Assembly: GCA_043769985.1 (NCBI GenBank)
Contig: JAYVIV010000056.1
Coordinates: 1-27,659 of the forward strand
Length of the DNA: 27,659 nucleotides
Direction of reading: 5' to 3'
DNA from: Arcicella sp043769985
GTDB taxonomy: Bacteria > Bacteroidota > Bacteroidia > Cytophagales > Spirosomataceae
In this document: positions 22,594 through 27,659 of the stretch, piece by piece
Layout: each line of letters starts with the position of its first letter
Numbering within the stretch: the first letter of the stretch is position 1
Program-made: the position numbers and the translations under genes
Notes under the pieces: model-generated
What the model was told of the DNA's origin: nothing
The model's database searches: none
The model's input: the letters and a program-made list of their open reading frames with translations, nothing else

Positions 22594-23730
22594 ATGAAGT
22601 TAGATTTGTCAGCAATCGAAAGCTACGGACATCAGTACGCCAAAAAAGTATGTGATGATTTTTTTAATAGAACTGCCACCATAAATGGTCAGCAAATATT
22701 AAAGTTGAGCAACGTTGCTCAGGTGAATATGTTTGTGGTAAGCGACCTTTTTGAACGCTGGAAAGCTGATACTGAGGCATTTAAAAGTCCGTATTTTAAC
22801 TTTGAGAGTGAAGAAGTGAAGGCAGCTTTGAAGATTTTTATGAACTCAGCTTCTCAACACATCATGGTCAAACGTGAGGATTTTGAACCCATGCTTTCGA
22901 GTGCCGTGAGTAGAACTCTGGTGCTTTTATTAGACCCAAGTAAGCATTTTGATGATTTCGTGCGTGATTCTCCAGACTTTACTTTAACGAAAGACCGTTT
23001 AGCTCAACTAACAAAATATACCAAAATTAACGGACAAGTTGCTAAGGCTTTGACTGATAAATTGGGCGATGCTGAGAAAACTTACGTAACCACCGCTCTG
23101 AGTTGGTTAAATGAAGTTAGTGAGAAAGGAGAGTTTGAAAATCCTGATAAATATCTTGAAATGTTGTCGGCAACAGTGCCTTTAAGCAAAGGTTTTTTAG
23201 TAAAATCTTCTACAATAAAATTGGTTGAGGACAATTCAGCCATGAAAATGTCACAATCGTTTTTTGATATTGACCCAGACAATGAAGACATAGACGATGA
23301 AGATGCACCACTGCCAACTGTTGACCAAGTTCAAGCAAAATTCGACCAAGAAGGACCTGTTGCTAATGTAAAATTACCAGGCTTTGACCGTTTAAATGAT
23401 ACTTTCACTGATGGTTTGCCTACGGTGAATGATTTACTCAAAAAGGAGATTGTTAGCAATGCAACGCCAATTTCAGACTTAGCTTTCAGTCGCCCAATAA
23501 AGAGTATTGTGGATGGTGTGAGTTTAAATCAAAAGTTCGTTTTTATCGGTAGATTGTTCGAGGGCGACATAAATGCTTATAATAAAGCCGTGGAGGATTT
23601 AGATAATTGCTTAAACTTTGGAGAAGCTAAGAACTTGATGAATAAGGCATTAGCTCCAAAATATAACTGGATAATGGCAGCAGAAGAAGCCAACGATTTC
23701 TTAGAGGTTGTGGGAAGGAAGTTTCAGTAA
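22594..23730 (+). CDS. Conserved Bacteroidota protein of unknown function
   Basis: 378 residues; I cannot name a family. It has no signal peptide and no membrane helix, so it is cytosolic. The N-terminal two thirds look helical. A strongly acidic linker (D-I-D-P-D-N-E-D-I-D-D-E-D-A-P, about 226-240) separates them from a C-terminal module (about 300-378) with the pattern S-I-V-D-G-V-S-L-N-Q-K-F-V-F-I-G-R-L-F-E-G-D...Y-N-K-A-V-E-D-L-D, which I recall from other unannotated Bacteroidota proteins. The start ATG is followed by M-K-L-D-L-S-A-I-E. The Rpn nuclease gene begins 6 bases after its stop, so the two are translated from one message; whether they work together is unknown. Confidence 0.75.
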   Translation: MKLDLSAIESYGHQYAKKVCDDFFNRTATINGQQILKLSNVAQVNMFVVSDLFERWKADTEAFKSPYFNFESEEVKAALKIFMNSASQHIMVKREDFEPMLSSAVSRTLVLLLDPSKHFDDFVRDSPDFTLTKDRLAQLTKYTKINGQVAKALTDKLGDAEKTYVTTALSWLNEVSEKGEFENPDKYLEMLSATVPLSKGFLVKSSTIKLVEDNSAMKMSQSFFDIDPDNEDIDDEDAPLPTVDQVQAKFDQEGPVANVKLPGFDRLNDTFTDGLPTVNDLLKKEIVSNATPISDLAFSRPIKSIVDGVSLNQKFVFIGRLFEGDINAYNKAVEDLDNCLNFGEAKNLMNKALAPKYNWIMAAEEANDFLEVVGRKFQ

Positions 23731-23736
23731 ACATTT

Positions 23737-24594
23737 ATGAGCAAAAAGGAAACCACTAATCATCAAGACTTTGATAAAGTTTTGAAAGAACTTTTTATAG
23801 ATTTATTCTTGCCATTTATTTCCGAAGAATATGGCATAAAAAAAGAAAATATTGGCGTGATTGATACAACGCTAAAACGTACTCAGGAAAGAAGAATGGA
23901 TTTTGCCTGTAAAGTTTTAGGGAAAGATGATTATATCATTCAGATTGAATTTCAGACTAAAAATGATGGTTTAATTCATTACAGAATGTTAGATTATTAT
24001 GAAGTTTTAGCTCGAAACGAAGGTTTATCTATAAAGCAATTGTTAATATATGTAGGTAAAGAAAGGATGACGATGAAAAATTCAATTGAACATCCCAATT
24101 TGAAATTTAATTTTGAAATAGCGAATTTTTCTGAAATAAACTACCATGAATTGTTAGACTCAAACTTACCAGAATCTATCATGTTAGCAATTTTAGGAGA
24201 TTTTCAAAATGAAAATCCTGAACAAGTTATTTCTATAATTTTAGATAGACTTCGAGTTGTTGTTAGAGATGACACTTTCTTACAAAAATGTTTTTTTCGT
24301 TTGGAAATTTTGTCAGAATTACGTAACTTAGAAAATGAAACGATTAAACAAATTAGGAATATGCCAATTACAGGAATAGATATTCGGAAAACTTACTTCT
24401 ATCAAGAAGTGCAACGATTAGAACGTGAACATGGTCGTGAAGAAGGTAGAGAGGAAGGTAGAGAGGAAGGTAGAGAGGAAGGAATTGAAATGACAGCCAT
24501 TAATCTTCTCAAAAAAGGTATGTCAATTGAATTTGTCTGCGAGTGTACGGGGCTATCAAAATTTAAAGTAAAAGAATTACAAAAGAAAATTTAA
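23737..24594 (+). CDS. Rpn/YhgA-like PD-(D/E)XK nuclease family protein
   Basis: 285 residues. The N-terminal domain shows the Rpn-type PD-(D/E)XK core: R-R-M-D-F-A-C-K-V-L-G-K-D-D-Y-I-I-Q-I-E-F-Q, with D and E-x-Q as catalytic residues (about 54-73). A helical region follows, then four G-R-E-E units (about 233-248, flanked by H and G-I-E) encoded by 12-bp repeats, and a small C-terminal tail (252-285) with a helix-turn-helix look (I-E-F-V-C-E-C-T-G-L-S-K-F-K-V-K-E-L-Q). Rpn proteins are DNA endonucleases that promote recombination in E. coli and have been linked to phage defence; many also give rise to a C-terminal inhibitor from an internal start. An in-frame ATG at 24490 would allow that here. 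A terminator follows the gene. Confidence 0.85.
   Translation: MSKKETTNHQDFDKVLKELFIDLFLPFISEEYGIKKENIGVIDTTLKRTQERRMDFACKVLGKDDYIIQIEFQTKNDGLIHYRMLDYYEVLARNEGLSIKQLLIYVGKERMTMKNSIEHPNLKFNFEIANFSEINYHELLDSNLPESIMLAILGDFQNENPEQVISIILDRLRVVVRDDTFLQKCFFRLEILSELRNLENETIKQIRNMPITGIDIRKTYFYQEVQRLEREHGREEGREEGREEGREEGIEMTAINLLKKGMSIEFVCECTGLSKFKVKELQKKI
24433..24480 (+). repeat. 12-bp in-frame tandem repeat, four units
   Basis: Three perfect GGTAGAGAGGAA units (24445-24480) follow one diverged unit GGTCGTGAAGAA (24433-24444). Each encodes G-R-E-E. Unit number can change by slippage without breaking the reading frame, so the linker length of the nuclease may vary between strains. Confidence 0.9.
24490..24594 (+). 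other. Possible internal ORF: C-terminal tail of the Rpn gene
   Basis: The in-frame ATG at 24490 (M252) is preceded by the purine-rich AGAGGAAGGAATTGAA, which includes an AGGAAGG Shine-Dalgarno-like run about 8 bases upstream. Translation would give a 34-residue tail protein. In enterobacteria, rpn genes make such a tail protein as an antitoxin. Bacteroidota rely little on Shine-Dalgarno pairing, so this is a hypothesis only. Confidence 0.3.
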
Positions 24595-24610
24595 AAATAT
24601 CATTTATTAT

Positions 24611-24640
24611 GGCTCATTTGTAAGAATGAGCCTTTTTTTG
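24611..24640 (+). terminator. Intrinsic terminator after the Rpn gene
   Basis: Stem GGCTCATT/AATGAGCC (24611-24618 and 24625-24632), 6-base loop, then seven T residues. It ends the two-gene transcript and separates it from the HhH/barrel gene at 24665. Confidence 0.85.
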
Positions 24641-24664
24641 TTTTAACCACTACTATTTATTTTC

Positions 24665-26728
24665 ATGAAAAAACTGCTACTACTCTGTTCATTAGTACAT
24701 ACTTTCCATACGTACGCCCAAGAATATCCCCGCAAAGAGATCAATATCCGAGATTTTATTCAAGACATCGTTGGCAATCCTGATGGAGGGGTGAATGAGG
24801 ATTTGTTTGAATCACTATACCAAAATTATCTCAATCCAATAGATCTCAATAAAGTTACCCGTGAGCAATTAGCTTCGGTCTATGTCCTTTCAGAAAAGCA
24901 ATTAAATTCCTTTTTTCAGTATCGTCAAAAGGCGGGCAATATGCTGTCTATCTACGAGTTACAGTCAATTCCAGATTTTGATTTACGAACAATTTATAAA
25001 CTTATTCCCTTCGTTGCTGTGAAACCTGATGGACTTTCTTTTGGTACTTTGACTGATGGATTTGGGGGTTCGCATCAATATTTATTATTAAGGTACGCTC
25101 AAATTTTGGAGACTAAGAAAGGTTTTACTGAACCAGATTTACGTAGTAAAGTTCGTTATGAAGGCTCTCCTTTGAAATTGTATGCTCGTTATAAAATGTT
25201 TTCTCAAAAAGATTTTAGTTTAGGTTTTACTTTGGAAAAAGATGAGGGCGAAAGTCAATTGACTGATTTTAAATCATTCCACGTTAGTTTTCAAAATAAA
25301 GGACGTTGGAAGAATATTACTTTGGGAGATTATCAACTTCAATTGGGCCAAGGATTAGTTTCTTCGGCAGGATTTTATATCGGAAAAGGCTCAGAAACGG
25401 TGCTGACTACTCGGAGGAATCAATTGGGGATTCGACCTTATACTTCCACCTTAGAAAATAATTTTTTCAGAGGTGCTGCCGCCGCTTATCAATTAGGGAA
25501 TTTTGACATTATTGGCTTCTATTCCCGCATAAAAAGAGATGCAAATTTGGTGAAAGACAAAACTTCAAATCTGGAATATGCCTCTTCATTACAAACATCT
25601 GGTTTGCACAGAACTCCTTCTGAAATCGCTGATAAAAGTGTATTGACCGAAGAAAATTTTGGCACTGATATTTCTTATAAAAACAAGGAAAATACGCTCC
25701 AAATAGGGTTTTCGGCTCTGAAAACTAACTTTGAGAAACCAATTCAGAAATCAGATAAGCCTTATAATTTATACGAATTTTCGGGTACAGAAAACTTTTT
25801 AATGGGCTTGCATTACAGTTATAATTACCAAAATTTTAACTTTTTTGGTGAAATTGCTCGTTCATCAAGTGGAGGAATTGGGGCAGTTTCGGGCGTGTTG
25901 GGAAGTCTTGGAAAACGAACGGATTTTTCGGTTTTATTCCGAAATTATGATCGTAATTTTCAGAGTTTTTATGCGAATGGATTCTCCGAAAATTCAAGAA
26001 ATATCAATGAAACGGGTTTATATTTTGGAGTGAAACACGCTCTAACAAAGCAATGGTCGGTGGCGGGATATTTCGACTATTTTCAATTTCCTTGGTATCG
26101 TTATTTAGTGGATAAACAACCTACTTCGGGTTTTGATTATTTAGGTCGTTTGACTTATCAACCCAGTAAAACCTTACAAGTTTTCGTACAATTTAGACAA
26201 GAAAATAAAGAAGAAAATACCAAAATTACTGAAACATATATTGATAAAGGTAAAGAAAAAAATCGAGATATTACAGTAGTCAGGGATAGGACTCGTAGAA
26301 TTTTCATTGCCAATTTGGACTATAAAATTTCTAAAACTTGGAATATACAAATACGAGCTTCCTACAGTACCTACAAGTTTGATGGTCAGGATTTTACGCA
26401 AGGTTTCGCCATTGCCCAAGATGTAAATGCAGACTTCGGAAAACTCTCATTTTCAAGCCGTTTAGCGTTTTTCAAAACTGATGATTACGACAATCGTCAA
26501 TATTTTTATGAGCAGGATGTTCTTTACGCCTTCACTTTTCCCGCCTATTATCAACACGGAATCAGGCATTATTTATTAGCACAATACAAACTCACAAAAA
26601 ACGTAGATGCGTGGGTGCGGTGGGCGAGAACAGATTTGTTTGATGGAGGTACTTTTAGCTCAGGTTTGGAAGAAATTCCGCTTTCTCATCGGTCGGAGGT
26701 GAAAGTGCAGTTGAGGCTTCATTTTTAG
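24665..26728 (+). CDS. Helix-hairpin-helix plus beta-barrel outer-membrane protein
   Basis: 687 residues. The signal peptide is M-K-K-L-L-L-L-C-S-L-V-H-T-F-H-T-Y-A-Q (cut after A18). Residues about 55-115 form ComEA-like helix-hairpin-helix elements: N-P-I-D-L-N-K-V-T-R-E-Q-L-A, then L-S-I-Y-E-L-Q-S-I-P-D-F-D, the wording used when such units pack in tandem. The remaining 550 residues alternate aromatic-rich strands (for example I-T-L-G-D-Y-Q-L-Q-L-G-Q-G-L) and end in L-R-L-H-F, a terminal aromatic typical of outer-membrane barrels. A DNA-uptake role is suggested by ComEA similarity but not shown. This two-part architecture is common in Bacteroidota. It is a single-gene unit starting 25 bases after the Rpn-gene terminator. 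Confidence 0.85.
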   Translation: MKKLLLLCSLVHTFHTYAQEYPRKEINIRDFIQDIVGNPDGGVNEDLFESLYQNYLNPIDLNKVTREQLASVYVLSEKQLNSFFQYRQKAGNMLSIYELQSIPDFDLRTIYKLIPFVAVKPDGLSFGTLTDGFGGSHQYLLLRYAQILETKKGFTEPDLRSKVRYEGSPLKLYARYKMFSQKDFSLGFTLEKDEGESQLTDFKSFHVSFQNKGRWKNITLGDYQLQLGQGLVSSAGFYIGKGSETVLTTRRNQLGIRPYTSTLENNFFRGAAAAYQLGNFDIIGFYSRIKRDANLVKDKTSNLEYASSLQTSGLHRTPSEIADKSVLTEENFGTDISYKNKENTLQIGFSALKTNFEKPIQKSDKPYNLYEFSGTENFLMGLHYSYNYQNFNFFGEIARSSSGGIGAVSGVLGSLGKRTDFSVLFRNYDRNFQSFYANGFSENSRNINETGLYFGVKHALTKQWSVAGYFDYFQFPWYRYLVDKQPTSGFDYLGRLTYQPSKTLQVFVQFRQENKEENTKITETYIDKGKEKNRDITVVRDRTRRIFIANLDYKISKTWNIQIRASYSTYKFDGQDFTQGFAIAQDVNADFGKLSFSSRLAFFKTDDYDNRQYFYEQDVLYAFTFPAYYQHGIRHYLLAQYKLTKNVDAWVRWARTDLFDGGTFSSGLEEIPLSHRSEVKVQLRLHF

Positions 26729-26870
26729 TAAATGGAAACATAAATTGCATAATTTCAAGTATCTTTACCTTTCAGTTAATACAGAACAAGTATTTATTAA
26801 AATATTACAAGAATTTATTTCAATAAATTAACCTCATATTCCAAAACTTCGGTGAAAAAATACTAAGAAA

Positions 26871-27485
26871 ATGCAAAGAAATTTTTATAAATCACATCCA
26901 TGGCATGGAATTCAGATAGGAGATGATATGCCAAATATTGTAACGGCATTCATTGAAATTGTGCCTACTGATACTGTTAAATACGAAATTGATAAGGAAA
27001 CAGGTTACTTGAAAATTGACCGTCCTCAAAAATTCTCGAATATTGTTCCAGCTCTTTACGGCTTTGTTCCACAAACTTATTGTGGTGAAAATACGGCAGA
27101 ATTTGCTCGTGAAAAATCAGGGAAAAATATCGAAAAAGGTGATGGGGATCCCTTGGACATTTTAGTTTTATCAGAAAGAACTATAACCCATGGAGATATT
27201 ATTTGCCAAGCGATTCCAATCGGAGGCATTAGAATGATTGATAAAGGCGAAGCGGACGATAAAATTATTGCTGTTTTGAAAGGTGATTCAATGTACGGAA
27301 ATTGGAAAGATATGACCGATTGTCCAAAACCCATCATCGACCGTTTGGTTCACTACTTTTTGACGTATAAAAATATTCCAGGAGAAGAAATGGTAGCTGT
27401 TGATATTGATGCAGTTTATGGTGCAGCAGAGGCACATGAAGTGATTTTAAAGTCAAGAGAAGACTATCGAAATTTGGTGGGATGA
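26871..27485 (+). CDS. ppa: Inorganic pyrophosphatase, family I
   Basis: 204 residues. It hydrolyses pyrophosphate to phosphate, pulling biosynthetic reactions forward. The metal-binding signature G-D-G-D-P-L-D-I-L-V-L is at 90-100 (D91, D93, D96), preceded by Y-G-F-V-P-Q-T-Y and followed by I-P-I-G-G-I-R-M-I-D-K-G-E-A-D-D-K-I-I-A-V (115-135), which supplies the further acidic residues. Residues of the active site are complete. The N-terminal H-P-W-H-G-I form and a slightly longer loop before the signature are of the Bacteroidota type. It is monocistronic, followed by a strong hairpin terminator. Confidence 0.95.
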   Translation: MQRNFYKSHPWHGIQIGDDMPNIVTAFIEIVPTDTVKYEIDKETGYLKIDRPQKFSNIVPALYGFVPQTYCGENTAEFAREKSGKNIEKGDGDPLDILVLSERTITHGDIICQAIPIGGIRMIDKGEADDKIIAVLKGDSMYGNWKDMTDCPKPIIDRLVHYFLTYKNIPGEEMVAVDIDAVYGAAEAHEVILKSREDYRNLVG

Positions 27486-27526
27486 TTACAGTAAACAGTT
27501 ATCAGTAAGAAATTTCTAATAAAAAA

Positions 27527-27566
27527 AGTGCCGATTTGGAACTAATAATTCCAAATCGGCACTTTT
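27527..27566 (+). terminator. Intrinsic terminator of ppa (bidirectional)
   Basis: A perfect 15-bp stem AGTGCCGATTTGGAA/TTCCAAATCGGCACT with a 7-base loop, flanked by seven A residues on the left and TTT on the right. Because of the A tract it can end transcripts from both directions. Confidence 0.85.
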
Positions 27567-27659
27567 GATAACTGATAACTGATAACTGATAACTGATAAC
27601 TGATAACTGATAACTGATAACTGATAACTGATAACTGATAACTGATAACTGATAACTGA
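27567..27659 (+). repeat. GATAACT heptamer tandem array, cut by window end
   Basis: At least 13 perfect copies of GATAACT (93 bases) start right after the ppa terminator and continue past the end of the window. A lone inverse piece, ACAGTTATCAGT, lies upstream at 27495-27506. Not a CRISPR array: the unit is 7 bases without spacers. Confidence 0.97.

Noticed and set aside
27567..27659. CRISPR array
   Set aside because: The unit is only 7 bases and there are no spacers; this is a simple tandem repeat.

Overview
The window looks like chromosomal DNA of an AT-rich Bacteroidota bacterium, probably of the Cytophagales/Spirosomaceae type. Reasons: many signal peptides end in the Bacteroidota-typical F-A-Q pattern; the gene order acpP-fabF-rnc is typical of the phylum; there is a PorG-like DUF6089 barrel, a DUF4143 ATPase and a Bacteroidota-type HhH/barrel protein; promoters fit the TTTG / TAnnTTTG pattern; and gene ends carry long palindromic intergenic repeats. 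Genus is inference only.

Left part (1-8.5 kb). Minus-strand genes encode a secreted YceI protein, a small secreted protein of unknown family, a membrane-anchored AraC regulator directly downstream of a Fur-family repressor, and the long Rel/SpoT (p)ppGpp enzyme. A divergent plus-strand DUF4143 ATPase is preceded by three imperfect AT-rich repeats with an exact 33-base period. It is followed by a convergent outer-membrane barrel gene. Palindromic repeats sit at several gene ends.

Middle part (8.5-13.4 kb). This is a plastic stretch. A 150-bp MITE-like element (18-bp perfect inverted ends, TA duplication) and a complete 1157-bp IS4-type element (7-bp duplication CTCGTAA) are inserted 12 bp apart, inside what was once a 19-bp inverted repeat. 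Then come a DinB/YfiT gene, about 1 kb of AT-rich DNA holding two orphan plus-strand terminators, a DUF4377-META lipoprotein-like gene, and an SDR oxidoreductase similar to glucose 1-dehydrogenase.

Putative defence cassette (13.4-18.1 kb). Two AAA-ATPase plus TOPRIM-like gene pairs face each other. The plus-strand pair has an unusual Walker B (D-N in place of D-E). The minus-strand pair resembles RloA/RloB (AbiL-like). Its RloB gene is split by a -1 frame change exactly at a canonical X-XXY-YYZ heptamer, and a rhomboid protease gene follows in the same direction. This is the region most likely to hold a little-described system.

Right part (18.1-27.7 kb). Mostly housekeeping on the plus strand: a YkgJ-type Cys-cluster protein, a ROK sugar kinase without the usual zinc-site cysteines, acpP, fabF, rnc, an unknown 378-residue protein coupled to an Rpn-type PD-(D/E)XK nuclease, an HhH/beta-barrel protein, and inorganic pyrophosphatase. 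The Rpn gene has 12-bp in-frame repeats just before an in-frame internal ATG. The window ends inside a perfect GATAACT heptamer array.
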